The position numbers and the translations under genes were made by a program. The notes beneath the pieces were generated by a model. The model was given only the letters and a program-made list of their open reading frames with translations, was not told the DNA's origin and did not search any database. Below, piece by piece: positions 43,014 to 51,797 of a stretch of DNA of 64,000 nucleotides. Position 1 is the first letter of the stretch. Each line of letters begins with the position of its first letter. The DNA comes from Sulfurospirillum arsenophilum NBRC 109478 (GTDB lineage: Bacteria > Campylobacterota > Campylobacteria > Campylobacterales > Sulfurospirillaceae): positions 1 to 64,000 of the forward strand of contig NZ_BBQF01000002.1 in assembly GCF_000813345.1 (NCBI RefSeq), written 5' to 3'.

Positions 43014-44307
43014 CTTTTTTCCCGAAGAATTTGTAAAAGAAACCCTCAATGATTTTGAGCGGTTCACGATTGATCGCTAGGGCTCCTTTAGGGATGTCTT
43101 TTGTGACCGTTGTACCTGAAGCAATGAGGACATCATCCGCAATGGTAACAGGTGCGACAAGTTGAGTATCGCTTCCGACGAAGACGTTTTTGCCGATGAT
43201 GGTTTTGTATTTGCTTTTGCCATCGTAGTTACATGTAATCGTCCCACAGCCGATGTTTGTTCCCTCATCAATGGTTGCATCACCAAGGTAGCTTAGGTGT
43301 CCCGCTTTGACACCTTTAAGGGTGGATTTTTTGATCTCAACAAAGTTTCCGATGTGGGTATCTTCGATGATTGAGTCGGGGCGAACACGAGCCATAGGTC
43401 CTATGTCAGAGTTTTTGATGACACTTTTTTCAATGACTGAGTGCGCTTTAATATGCGCATTTTCCAAAACGGTACCTTTAAGCAGGGTGACACCGTTTTC
43501 AAGTTTACATTCACCTTTTATCTGCACATCCGCTTCGATGTAGATGGTTTGAGGTAAGCGCATACTTACACCTTGCTCCATAAAACGGCGTTTAATGCGA
43601 TCTTGCATCAGCTCTTCAGCTTGGGAGAGGTGATACTTGGAGTTGACACCCATAAAGGTTGCTTCATCAACAAAAAGGGCTTTGACTGTTTTATCTTCAG
43701 CATTGGCTAAAGCAATTAAGTCTGTGATGTAGTACTCTTTTTGACTGTTCTGGTTGGAGAGTTTAGGAAGATTCTCTTTTAGAAAATCGGTCTTAAAGAG
43801 GTAAACACCTGCATTTACCGCAGTTACTTTTTTCTCTTCAACACTCGCATCTTTCTCTTCGACAATTTTTTCAACGTTATAATGGGTATCCATAATGACA
43901 CGACCATACCCAAATGGCTCTTTACATGTAAAAGCGCTCATCACAACATCGGCATCCAAATGTGTAAAATTTTGCATATTTTCGGCTTCAAGCAGGGGCA
44001 TATCGCCATTGAGTACCAGCAAACGCTCGTATTTTGGTACAACACCGCGGATCGCACCACCCGTACCTGGGAAGTTTTGATGGTCTTGTATGCTATAGTG
44101 GATATTTTTAAAATGACGGTTCATTTTTTCTTGAACAAGGTCTGCTTGATGGTATAAAATGACATGGATGTCATCACTGATCTTTTGTGCCTCTTTGATG
44201 ATGTGGTACAACATCTCAAAACCGCTGATCTCGTGAAGTACCTTTGGAAGTGTGGACTTCATGCGAGTACCAAGTCCCGCAGCCATAATCGCAATAGAAA
44301 TATTCAT
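43006..44307 (-). CDS. glmU: Bifunctional UDP-GlcNAc pyrophosphorylase/GlcN-1-P acetyltransferase
   Basis: A 433-residue enzyme making UDP-N-acetylglucosamine for peptidoglycan and LPS. The uridyltransferase domain opens IAIMAAGLGTRMKSTLPKVLHE. The left-handed beta-helix acetyltransferase domain has GHLSYLGDATIDEGTNIGCGTITCNYDG. The length is typical. Two palindrome copies occur: 43921-43932 (FTCK) and 43228-43239, which falls on the conserved ITCNYDG and so may reflect protein constraint. It is the first gene of a minus-strand run, divergent from fliP across 115 bases with no clear promoter boxes. Confidence 0.95.
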   Translation of the reverse strand: MNISIAIMAAGLGTRMKSTLPKVLHEISGFEMLYHIIKEAQKISDDIHVILYHQADLVQEKMNRHFKNIHYSIQDHQNFPGTGGAIRGVVPKYERLLVLNGDMPLLEAENMQNFTHLDADVVMSAFTCKEPFGYGRVIMDTHYNVEKIVEEKDASVEEKKVTAVNAGVYLFKTDFLKENLPKLSNQNSQKEYYITDLIALANAEDKTVKALFVDEATFMGVNSKYHLSQAEELMQDRIKRRFMEQGVSMRLPQTIYIEADVQIKGECKLENGVTLLKGTVLENAHIKAHSVIEKSVIKNSDIGPMARVRPDSIIEDTHIGNFVEIKKSTLKGVKAGHLSYLGDATIDEGTNIGCGTITCNYDGKSKYKTIIGKNVFVGSDTQLVAPVTIADDVLIASGTTVTKDIPKGALAINREPLKIIEGFFYKFFGKKDA

Positions 44308-44422
44308 TAAGTGTGTTCCTAACAGTCAGATGAAATCTATTTTAACGAAAAGTTGTTTAAAGATTAAATGGATTTTAACGCAAAACCAACTAAAATCATA
44401 AGATAATATTCAAGGAACCCAT

Positions 44423-45166
44423 TTGAAAAACCTAAAGAGAATTATACTTTTACTATTGATCTGTATGACACCGATGGCTTTTGGTGCCGATACAATCCCT
44501 ACCGTTAACCTCTCTTTGAGCGCACCAAATTCACCTCAGCAGCTTGTTACCAGCATGAACTTAGTGTTGGTTTTAACGATTCTTGTTCTTGCCCCTTCGC
44601 TTATTTTTATGATGACCAGTTTTTTACGTCTCTTGATCGTTTTCTCTTTTCTTCGCCAAGCACTTGGAACACAGCAAATGCCTCCTTCTCAAGTTATGGT
44701 CTCTTTGGCGATGATTTTGACGTTTTTTATTATGGAACCCGTTATGAATGAGTCGTATGAGGTAGCTATAAAGCCTTATTTGGCAGAGAAGATGAGTTAC
44801 CAAGAAGCGTTTGAAAAAGGCTCTGCGCCTTTTAAAGCTTTTATGATTCGCAATACACGTGAAAAAGACTTAGCCCTTTTCTTTCGTATTCGCAACCTCG
44901 AAAACCCTAAAAACATTGAAGATGTGCCTTTGACTGTGGCAATGCCTGCTTTTATGATCAGTGAGCTAAAGACTGCTTTTGAGATTGGCTTTTTGCTCTA
45001 TCTTCCTTTTCTTGTTATCGACATGGTGGTCAGTTCCGTTTTGATGGCAATGGGTATGATGATGCTACCTCCTGTTATGATCTCTTTACCGTTTAAGCTG
45101 CTTATTTTTGTACTCGTAGATGGTTGGAATTTGCTGGTGCAAAAACTCGTGGAGAGCTTCCATTAA
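44423..45166 (+). CDS. fliP: Flagellar type III export protein FliP
   Basis: A 247-residue core membrane component of the flagellar export gate. It has a cleavable signal peptide (IILLLLICMTPMAFG), as known for FliP. Family signatures follow: ILVLAPSLIFMMTSFLRLLIVFSFLRQALG and the C-terminal VSSVLMAMGMMMLPPVMISLPFKLLIFVLVDGW. The start is TTG at 44423 with AAGGA 6 bases upstream. The mutarotase gene overlaps its end. No other flagellar gene is adjacent. Confidence 0.95.
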   Translation: MKNLKRIILLLLICMTPMAFGADTIPTVNLSLSAPNSPQQLVTSMNLVLVLTILVLAPSLIFMMTSFLRLLIVFSFLRQALGTQQMPPSQVMVSLAMILTFFIMEPVMNESYEVAIKPYLAEKMSYQEAFEKGSAPFKAFMIRNTREKDLALFFRIRNLENPKNIEDVPLTVAMPAFMISELKTAFEIGFLLYLPFLVIDMVVSSVLMAMGMMMLPPVMISLPFKLLIFVLVDGWNLLVQKLVESFH

Positions 45167-45983
45167 CGCTCACTCTATTAAAAACACAGCAATAGGTTTT
45201 GAACTTCACCATCCTCTCTTTGATGCAACTGTTTTAAGACAAGGAGCACAACTGATTCATTTTCAGCTCAAAGGCGGTGAACCACTTTTTTGGTCAGCGG
45301 AGCTTTCAACATTTGAAAAAGGCAAGGCGTTTCGTGGAGGCATTCCTCTGTGTTGGCCATGGTTTGGAAAAGCGGGCAGTCCCTCTCATGGATTTGCCCG
45401 TCTTGTTGAGTGGGATTTACTCAAACATACCCAAAGCGAAGAGGGCATGCAACTACTCTTTGAACTGCATGACTCTGCAATGACACGCGCTATGTGGCCT
45501 TATGCGTTTACCATACGACTCGAGATGAATTTGGGACGAGATGTTGAGCTTTCTTTACATGTAAACGCGGAAAAAGAGAGCACCGCTGCACTTCACTCCT
45601 ACTTTACATGTAAACATATCAATGATGTCAACGTCACTGGTCTTGGTGGCATTTATACGGACTCTTTGCAAAAGGGAAAGTCTTGGGAAAGCCCAGATGA
45701 GCTTTTACATGTAAACCAAGCGATTGATCGTATCTACACACAACCCGAAGTCAAAACCATTCTTCAAGAGAAAGAGCGAACCATAAGCATTTCTCACGAA
45801 AATCACAGCGATGTTGTTGTCTGGAACCCGTGGGTTGAAGGTTCAGCAAACATTTCAGATATGAAAAAAGATGACTACACTAAGATGCTTTGCATCGAAA
45901 GTGCGAGAATTTCAAAGCCTCTTAACCGTAAAGATCATTTACATGTAAAGATACAACCCAAAGCCATTTCAATACTTACCTAA
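45162..45983 (+). CDS. D-hexose-6-phosphate mutarotase (YeaD-like, aldose 1-epimerase family)
   Basis: A beta-sandwich sugar-phosphate epimerase: GAQLIHFQLKGGEPLFW, GGIPLCWPWFG and GFARLVEWDL are family blocks, with VVWNPWVEG near the C-terminus. It probably interconverts anomers of glucose-6-phosphate. The start is uncertain. The only upstream ATG in frame (45120) lies inside fliP and has no ribosome-binding site, whereas an ATT at 45162 follows GGAGAG at good spacing and overlaps the fliP stop by 5 bases (273 residues). Four exact TTTACATGTAAA copies lie in this one gene. Confidence 0.82.
   Translation: MNAHSIKNTAIGFELHHPLFDATVLRQGAQLIHFQLKGGEPLFWSAELSTFEKGKAFRGGIPLCWPWFGKAGSPSHGFARLVEWDLLKHTQSEEGMQLLFELHDSAMTRAMWPYAFTIRLEMNLGRDVELSLHVNAEKESTAALHSYFTCKHINDVNVTGLGGIYTDSLQKGKSWESPDELLHVNQAIDRIYTQPEVKTILQEKERTISISHENHSDVVVWNPWVEGSANISDMKKDDYTKMLCIESARISKPLNRKDHLHVKIQPKAISILT
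45554..45949. repeat. Cluster of four TTTACATGTAAA palindromes inside the mutarotase gene
   Basis: Exact copies at 45554-45565, 45603-45614, 45714-45725 and 45938-45949, encoding LHVN, FTCK, LHVN and LHVK. Both permitted reading frames are used, so repeats at protein level do not explain them. Confidence 0.9.
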
Positions 45984-46050
45984 AATACTGTAAAGATAAA
46001 TTAAGTATATTGCAGTTATACTTTTCCAAAAATAAACGGAAAGGTTATAC

Positions 46051-46641
46051 ATGAAAAATGTACTTATCATCAATGGTCATCAATACTATCCAAACGTTGC
46101 AGAGGGAAAACTAACACAGTTTTACATCGACACGGCTACGGAGTTCTTTCAAAAAGAAGGGTATGCCATCAAGCATAGCGTTGTCGAGAGTGACTACAGT
46201 ATTAAAGAAGAGGTTGACAAATTTGCTTGGGCAGACATCATACTCTTTCAATATCCTGTTTATTGGATGGGCGTGCCTTGGTTGACTAAAAAGTATATCG
46301 ATGAGATCTTTTCTATGGGTAAAGATACTGTAACGTATGCCAGTGATGGAAGAACCAGAAGTGACGCAACAAAGCGTTATGGTAGTGGCGGTTTGATGCA
46401 AGGCAAAAAATACATGCTCTCGTTAACCTATAACTGCCCAACAACAGAGTTTAGCAATAAAGAGGGATTCTTTGAAGGACTTAGTCTTGATGAAGCCAAT
46501 GTTGCAACACATAAAACATTCCAGTTTTGTGGAGCAGAACCATTGGAAACATACTCTGTACATGATATTTTCAAAGGTGATTTAGATTTAGAAAATGAGA
46601 AAGCACGTTTCCGTGCGCATTTAGCTAAAAACTTCAACTAG
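46051..46641 (+). CDS. mdaB: NAD(P)H-dependent quinone reductase (MdaB-like flavodoxin fold)
   Basis: A 196-residue flavoprotein of the MdaB/modulator-of-drug-activity type. It starts VLIINGHQYYPNVAEGKL and has the FAD/FMN-binding block FQYPVYWMGVPWLTKKYIDEIF, then YMLSLTYNCPTTEF. In Helicobacter the homologue reduces quinones and protects against oxidative stress; a similar role is inferred. A GGAAAGG ribosome-binding site precedes the ATG. A hairpin follows at 46651-46670. Confidence 0.9.
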   Translation: MKNVLIINGHQYYPNVAEGKLTQFYIDTATEFFQKEGYAIKHSVVESDYSIKEEVDKFAWADIILFQYPVYWMGVPWLTKKYIDEIFSMGKDTVTYASDGRTRSDATKRYGSGGLMQGKKYMLSLTYNCPTTEFSNKEGFFEGLSLDEANVATHKTFQFCGAEPLETYSVHDIFKGDLDLENEKARFRAHLAKNFN

Positions 46642-46650
46642 CCAAAATAC

Positions 46651-46670
46651 GGTGGTATGAAAGTACCACC
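46651..46670. terminator. Bidirectional hairpin between mdaB and a convergent gene
   Basis: The 7-bp arms GGTGGTA (46651-46657) and TACCACC (46664-46670) have a 6-base loop, placed between the two convergent stops (46641 and 46677). Confidence 0.6.
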
Positions 46671-46676
46671 ACTACT

Positions 46677-47198
46677 TTAGATGTAAAGTTCAAAACCCTT
46701 TTGTTGTTTCAAAATGCTATCAAAAAGCTTTTGCGCTTCTTGGAGTAGTTTTTCATTCTGCTTTTGTGCTTTTTCTAAAATCTTATCAAGGCTTTTGAGT
46801 ATCGAATCATTCGCATAATTTTGGGTGTTGAGCTCTTCAATAGTAGGTAGTTTTGAATTAATGTCATACGCTGTGTTGGTCGTTTTTGCTTGTGTCGTAG
46901 AATTTCCGCTTTCCTCTACATTTTTGAGGTACTCATCCATCATCGGCTGAATCAGCTTCATTGCCGCATCAATCTCTTTTTGATCGTTTGCATCAATACC
47001 ATCGCCTTTGTACTGAAAACTATAGCCATAGGCATGGGAGAGTGACAACGAGGTGCTTGAGGTATTGCCACTTTGTTCTTGCGAAACTTCAAGAGAGCGT
47101 TCATCATACATACTAAGATCAATAGTATCTCCACTACTGGTTTGAAGTGAAAAGTCCAAACTATTGTAACTGTAATTGCTTGCGCTTATACTCTGCAT
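46677..47198 (-). CDS. Hypothetical Ser/Gln-rich helical protein (173 aa)
   Basis: Not recognised with certainty. The 173-residue product has a Ser-rich N-terminal half with alternating short strands (NYSYNSLDFSLQTSSGDTIDLSMYD). A long helical C-terminus follows (SLDKILEKAQKQNEKLLQEAQ). There is no signal peptide or membrane segment. The layout recalls small cytoplasmic or flagellum-exported proteins of Campylobacterota, but no motif supports this. An AAAGGAGTC ribosome-binding site precedes its ATG. Confidence 0.75.
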   Translation of the reverse strand: MQSISASNYSYNSLDFSLQTSSGDTIDLSMYDERSLEVSQEQSGNTSSTSLSLSHAYGYSFQYKGDGIDANDQKEIDAAMKLIQPMMDEYLKNVEESGNSTTQAKTTNTAYDINSKLPTIEELNTQNYANDSILKSLDKILEKAQKQNEKLLQEAQKLFDSILKQQKGFELYI

Positions 47199-47245
47199 GA
47201 TGACTCCTTTAGTTGAATCTACATCGGCATAAGTGTCGTTTTGAT

Positions 47246-47557
47246 TTAGATACTAATGAGACAATCGAGTTTATGTTGTACCGATTCGATTTTCTGCTGC
47301 ATTCCATCTTCACGATTTGGTCTGATATCAAACTTTAAACAGGCATAAACACGTCCGCATGCTTCTAACAGCGCGTAAGCATTTTCTACTAGCTTCAGTG
47401 CTTCACTCATGGTTGGTGTTTCAACAACGGTACTCATAGGAGTTAGTTTGTAGCTATAACCACTTTCATGAATCATTTGAACGATGCGTGCAACATCGGC
47501 ACTCTTACTGTCTTCTCCTTCTAGGGGGAACATACTAAATTCCATTAAAACACTCAT
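47246..47557 (-). CDS. MTH1187/YkoF-type thiamine-binding protein (UPF0045)
   Basis: A 103-residue ferredoxin-like-fold protein: VLMEFSMFPLEG at the N-terminus and SGYSYKLTPMSTVVE in the middle match the MTH1187 family, whose members bind thiamine or pyrimidine-like ligands. It would be cytoplasmic and oligomeric. It starts after the ygiQ stop across a 26-base gap that holds a palindrome copy (47567-47578) and an AAAGGAG ribosome-binding site. Confidence 0.85.
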   Translation of the reverse strand: MSVLMEFSMFPLEGEDSKSADVARIVQMIHESGYSYKLTPMSTVVETPTMSEALKLVENAYALLEACGRVYACLKFDIRPNREDGMQQKIESVQHKLDCLISI

Positions 47558-47566
47558 AGATACTCC

Positions 47567-47578
47567 TTTACATGTAAA
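47567..47578. repeat. Iterated palindrome between ygiQ and the thiamine-binding gene
   Basis: An exact TTTACATGTAAA in the 26-base gap, partly next to the ribosome-binding site of the downstream (minus-strand) gene. Confidence 0.9.
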
Positions 47579-47583
47579 GACTT

Positions 47584-49299
47584 TTAGCTATCAAATCCAC
47601 TGTAAAACTTACGCTCTTTGGAGACAACGATCTCTTTTTGACGCTCTTTTTTATGCATATCTTTTTCAACAAAAAGAGGTTTTCGTGTTATAGGGTGTAA
47701 GCCCGTGTAGTACATGAGTGTTGCATAAGTTGAAGGTGTTGGGGTAAAGATTTGTGCTTGTTCAGGATTGATCTTCAAAACAGTACTCGCAAACTGTTTT
47801 AAAGAATGCATATGTTTCTCTTCACACCCAGGATGTGCGGCGATGAGATAGTAAGTGAGGAACTGTTTTTTACCAGACTCACGACTCAACCTATCAAAAA
47901 GCGCTTTAAACTCGACTAAGGACTCTTTGCCTGGTTTTCCCATGAGCGCTAAGATCTCATCATCGATATGCTCAGGGGCTATTTTCATCTGACCGCTAAG
48001 GTGATGCTCAACAATCTCTTTAAGATATTCATAGCCATACATTTTATCATCGCTGATGAGATCGTAGCGAATACCTGAAGCCACAAACGCTTTTTTAATG
48101 CCCGGAAGCGCTCTGACTTTTCGCAGTAGATCGAGTTGTTTCTTATGCGTTGGTTTGAGTGCCTTACAGAGTTTTGGAAACATACAGCTTTTCTCTTCGC
48201 ATGTTCCTTTGGTGACTTTCTTATGGCACTCATAGCCGTACATATTCGCCGTTGGCCCTCCAAGATCGGAGATAATACCTTTAAAATCTTTATAGGTCGT
48301 AAAGTGTTTAGCTTCTTTGAGAATAGAATTTTCTGAGCGAGAACGAATCGTTCTTCCTTGATGCACGCTGATGGCACAAAAACTGCATTCGCCATAACAG
48401 CCTTGGTGCGTTGAAATGGAAAATTTAATCGTTTCAAGTGCTTTGACCGCTCCATCTTTTTTATGGTAGGGGTGAACATCTCTCATAAACGCAAGCGCGC
48501 TTACTTCATCCATCTCTTCTGTGGTAAGGTAAAGGGAAGGTGGGTTTTGGATGAGGTAGCGATCATCCACTTTTTGACACAGTCCTTTGGCTGAAATCGG
48601 ATCATTATTGTGGTAAAAAATGTCAAACATATCCATAAATTTGAGCTTGTCTGCCAGTGTTTCAGCATGACTCGGAAGGGTAAGATACTCCTCTTTTGGC
48701 TCTTTGGAAATGTAGCAAAGTCCTTTTACATGTAAAGGCTGGGTTCCCTCTTTGAGAGCATCGGCAAACTCGATGATGCTTTTGTCTGACATGCCATAAA
48801 GCAGGTAGTCTGCCTTGGCATCAAACAAAATGGGTTTACGAAGTTTGTTACTCCAAAAGTCATAGTGCGTCACACGTCTCAGACTTGCTTCAATGCCGCC
48901 TAGCATAATGGGTACGGTATTTTTAAAGTTTTGGCGGATGAGGTTGGTGTAAACCAAGCTTGCACGATCAGGGCGTTTGTTGTTAATGCCTCCTGGCGTG
49001 TAGTCATCAGAATTGCGAAACTTCTTGGTGGCTGTATAGTTAGAGACCATAGAATCCACACTGCCGCCACTCACTCCCCAAAAGAGTTTAGGCTCTCCCA
49101 AACGGCTAATGTCATCTTTACATGTAATGTCTGGTTGTCCGATAATGCCGACTTTATAACCAGCCTTTTCCAACACACGACCTACAACAGAAACTCCCAT
49201 GTAGGGGCTGTCTATATAGGCATCAGAGGTGATAAGTATGATGTCGAGTTGAGTCCATCCTCTCTGATTCATCTCTTCTTTGGTGGTTGGTAAAAACAT
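47584..49299 (-). CDS. ygiQ: YgiQ family radical SAM protein
   Basis: A 571-residue radical SAM protein from the ATG at 49299, which has AGGA just upstream; the longer frame lacks a ribosome-binding site. The N-terminal cobalamin-binding-like region starts QLDIILITSDAYIDSPYMGVSVVGRVLEKAGY. The cluster-binding cysteines are in STHQGCYGECSFCAISVHQGR (C-x3-C-x2-C). A second cysteine group (GTCEEKSCMFPKLC) may hold another cluster. The C-terminal region has PSTYATLMYYTGLHP. The substrate of YgiQ is unknown. Palindrome copies lie at 48725-48736 (LHVK) and 49117-49128 (ITCK). Confidence 0.9.
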   Translation of the reverse strand: MFLPTTKEEMNQRGWTQLDIILITSDAYIDSPYMGVSVVGRVLEKAGYKVGIIGQPDITCKDDISRLGEPKLFWGVSGGSVDSMVSNYTATKKFRNSDDYTPGGINNKRPDRASLVYTNLIRQNFKNTVPIMLGGIEASLRRVTHYDFWSNKLRKPILFDAKADYLLYGMSDKSIIEFADALKEGTQPLHVKGLCYISKEPKEEYLTLPSHAETLADKLKFMDMFDIFYHNNDPISAKGLCQKVDDRYLIQNPPSLYLTTEEMDEVSALAFMRDVHPYHKKDGAVKALETIKFSISTHQGCYGECSFCAISVHQGRTIRSRSENSILKEAKHFTTYKDFKGIISDLGGPTANMYGYECHKKVTKGTCEEKSCMFPKLCKALKPTHKKQLDLLRKVRALPGIKKAFVASGIRYDLISDDKMYGYEYLKEIVEHHLSGQMKIAPEHIDDEILALMGKPGKESLVEFKALFDRLSRESGKKQFLTYYLIAAHPGCEEKHMHSLKQFASTVLKINPEQAQIFTPTPSTYATLMYYTGLHPITRKPLFVEKDMHKKERQKEIVVSKERKFYSGFDS

Positions 49300-49412
49300 G
49301 CTTTTCCTAGGTGTTTGATAATAGGTGGAAATATAGCACAACGCCTCTATGTTTTGGCTTTTTTAAGATTGTTAATAGTAATATCTCACCAATTATCATT
49401 TGGAGGATAAGT

Positions 49413-50672
49413 TTGAAAAATTCACTCTATTTTAACATTAAAGTGGAAGAGGGCATCTTCGATAAAATCATCGCTGAGCAAAATACCATTGGCTACTATG
49501 CTCTGCCAGATCAAGATATTAGCGCTCTTGAAGACTACTTAACAGATTTTAAATCAAAAAATGATTACGATGCGATCAAAGATATCGCTATTATCGGTAT
49601 TGGTGGAAGCTCATTAGGACCAAAAGCGATCTTTAGAGCTCTTCAAGGTATTCGCGATTTTGACAAACGTTTACACCTTTTTGAGAGTACTGATCCTGCT
49701 TCTATTCGCTCAACACTCAACAAATTGGACATTAAAAACACCCACTTTTTTGTCATCAGTAAATCAGGTACAACCATCGAGACAATCTCGGTTTACAAAT
49801 ACGTTCTTTCCCTTTTGAAAGCCAAAGATATTCCCCTTGATTATCGTTTTACCTTTGTCACCGATGATGGCTCAAAATTGGAAGCGCATGCTAAAACATT
49901 TAACTCTTTTGTTCTGCATATTCCTATCAATGTTGGTGGACGTTTCTCTGTTTTAAGTGCAGCGGGGCTTGCGCCATTGCTTTTGGTAGGTGTGGATATT
50001 CAACGCTTACTTGATGGTGCAAAGGCGATTAAAAAAAGCTTCTTTGAAGATGGCTACATCAAAGAGACGTTGATGAAAAAAGCGACCTATTACGCTAAAA
50101 ATTCTATGCATTACAACATCAATACACTCTTTGCATACTCTGAGAGTTTGGACTGCTTTACGGATTGGTATGTTCAGCTTTGGGGTGAGAGTTTGGGTAA
50201 AAAACAACGCCATAGCAGTTTTAACGTGGGTCTTACACCGGTTGGTTTGATTGGTCCAAAAGATCAACACTCCTTCTTACAACTTATTGTTGAAGGACTT
50301 CGCGATAAAAGTGTAACCGTACTTAAAATTGAAAATTTTGATGATAAGATCAAAATTCCAGCGATTACGCTTAAAGAGCTTGAGGGCTTGGATTTGATGA
50401 ATGGTATTGCTTTTTGCGATCTTATCAATATGCAAGCAGATTCGACCATTGAAGCGCTTTTGGATAAAAAAGATATTCCAATCGACACCATTACCCTTCA
50501 ACACATTGATGAAGAGAACATTGGAAAGTTGATTTTCTATTATGAGCTTTTAACATCTCTTGTTGGTCAAATGATGAATGTTAATACCTATGATCAACCC
50601 GGTGTTGAGAGTGGTAAGAAGATATTAGAAGGTAAACTAATCGAAGAAAAAAAGAGTAAGAAAAATCGTTAA
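49413..50672 (+). CDS. pgi: Glucose-6-phosphate isomerase
   Basis: A 419-residue cytoplasmic isomerase interconverting glucose-6-P and fructose-6-P. The TTG at 49413 is chosen because GGAGGA stands just before it, whereas the upstream open frame lies in non-coding sequence. Family blocks are IAIIGIGGSSLGPKAIFRAL, FFVISKSGTTIETISVYK (phosphate-binding) and the catalytic glutamate region QLWGESLGKKQRHSSFNVG. It is shorter than E. coli Pgi (about 550) but similar to other compact bacterial forms. A strong terminator follows. Confidence 0.93.
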   Translation: MKNSLYFNIKVEEGIFDKIIAEQNTIGYYALPDQDISALEDYLTDFKSKNDYDAIKDIAIIGIGGSSLGPKAIFRALQGIRDFDKRLHLFESTDPASIRSTLNKLDIKNTHFFVISKSGTTIETISVYKYVLSLLKAKDIPLDYRFTFVTDDGSKLEAHAKTFNSFVLHIPINVGGRFSVLSAAGLAPLLLVGVDIQRLLDGAKAIKKSFFEDGYIKETLMKKATYYAKNSMHYNINTLFAYSESLDCFTDWYVQLWGESLGKKQRHSSFNVGLTPVGLIGPKDQHSFLQLIVEGLRDKSVTVLKIENFDDKIKIPAITLKELEGLDLMNGIAFCDLINMQADSTIEALLDKKDIPIDTITLQHIDEENIGKLIFYYELLTSLVGQMMNVNTYDQPGVESGKKILEGKLIEEKKSKKNR

Positions 50673-50681
50673 AACATTCTA

Positions 50682-50705
50682 GGCTGGGAAAATTCCCAGC
50701 CTTTT
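50682..50705 (+). terminator. Rho-independent terminator after pgi
   Basis: Stem GGCTGGGAA (50682-50690) and TTCCCAGCC (50693-50701) is followed by TTTT. It is the clearest intrinsic terminator in the window. It lies 9 bases after the pgi stop and may also end the convergent TerB-like transcript. Confidence 0.85.
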
Positions 50706-51102
50706 AAACTGTCGTAAAAACAAGCGCTTGCTCATACAGTGCTGAACCTGCTTTCCCCCACATTGAAAAAAGATGCATTTCTTGTTCACTGAAATTGAAC
50801 GTCTGAGCGATTTTATCCATAATTTTATGTTCATTAATGCCAAACTTATCATCGATGTGAACCAGTACCATCAATCCAAGAATTGCTATTTTTCGACTTT
50901 GAGGTGTTCTAAAGACAGAGAGACTCTCTTCTAGCACAAATTGATCTAAATTCATTTCCATATTATCAATGCCCATTTCAGTACAGTATTCTTCCACCAC
51001 TTCACGCTCTTTAAGACCGTATTCTCCATCTTGTTTTGCAACATATTGCGCCAGTTGCAAAAAAGCAAATTTCTCTTCAGTTTTAAGTTTCATAAGTAAC
51101 AA
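50704..51102 (-). CDS. TerB-like domain protein
   Basis: A 132-residue all-helical protein resembling the TerB (tellurite resistance) fold: EEKFAFLQLAQYVAKQDGEYGLKEREVVEEY, then ILGLMVLVHIDDKFGINEHKIMDKIAQTF. TerB-like domains often bind metal through acidic residues such as those in KQDGEYG and HIDDKFG. The TTG at 51102 is chosen because AAGGAG lies 7 bases upstream; ATGs at 51093 and 51147 are alternatives. No other ter genes are near. It is divergent from the TetR regulator. Confidence 0.75.
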   Translation of the reverse strand: MLLMKLKTEEKFAFLQLAQYVAKQDGEYGLKEREVVEEYCTEMGIDNMEMNLDQFVLEESLSVFRTPQSRKIAILGLMVLVHIDDKFGINEHKIMDKIAQTFNFSEQEMHLFSMWGKAGSALYEQALVFTTV

Positions 51103-51209
51103 TTTGTACTCCTTTGATAATGAATCGATAAAATTATAGTGAAACATTTTAAATGAACATTAATAAAAATGGTAAAATGAGCCAAAGCGCAGTAAGAAGG
51201 ATCGTATTC

Positions 51210-51797
51210 GTGGATAAAAAATTACGTAAAAGTGAAAAGATTTTAGATGCGGCATTGATGCTGTTTTCAACGCAAGGTTTTTATGCAACAACGATTCCCG
51301 ATATTGCCAAAGCGATGGGTATGAGTGTGGGTAACATATATAATTATTTTTCTTCCAAAGAGTTGCTCGCTAAAGAGATCATCAAGTACTCATCTGACAT
51401 TTTGGGCGCTGAAATTCGAAAAGTCAATGAAGAAGAGGGAAGTGCAAAAGAAAAAATTCGTAAAATTGTCGCACTCTATTTTGAAATGGCAACGTTAAAG
51501 CCTCAGCATATTAACTACTTTTTACGCGTTTACCTTGCCAATAAAGAGGTCTTCAAAGAGGGTTGCGAAGGAATGATTTGTGTCTCTTCTTTTGTAACAG
51601 AACTGATGATTTTCTTTGAAGAAGGTGTTGCTAAGGGTGAGTTACGCAACCAAGACTTTTTTTCTGCTTTTGGTCTTTTTATGGGCTATCTAGGTGGTTT
51701 TGTTTTCTTAAGTGGCGAAGGTGTGCTCGATAAAGTACTAAGCGCTTATGTGGATGAAATTTCACTCAATATCTATAATGCTTTGAAACAATACTAA
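51210..51797 (+). CDS. TetR/AcrR family regulator coupled to hydrogenase-like genes
   Basis: A 195-residue regulator from the GTG at 51210, which has AAGGA 8 bases upstream; in-frame ATGs at 51177 and 51153 are possible but lack good ribosome-binding sites. The N-terminal helix-turn-helix reads EKILDAALMLFSTQGFYATTIPDIAKAMGMSVGNIYNYF. The C-terminal ligand or dimer domain has no recognised ligand motif. Its stop and the hupS-like start overlap by one base (TAATG), so the three genes TetR-hupS-hupL are one unit. This suggests the regulator is tied to hydrogenase expression or H2 sensing. Confidence 0.88.
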   Translation: MDKKLRKSEKILDAALMLFSTQGFYATTIPDIAKAMGMSVGNIYNYFSSKELLAKEIIKYSSDILGAEIRKVNEEEGSAKEKIRKIVALYFEMATLKPQHINYFLRVYLANKEVFKEGCEGMICVSSFVTELMIFFEEGVAKGELRNQDFFSAFGLFMGYLGGFVFLSGEGVLDKVLSAYVDEISLNIYNALKQY

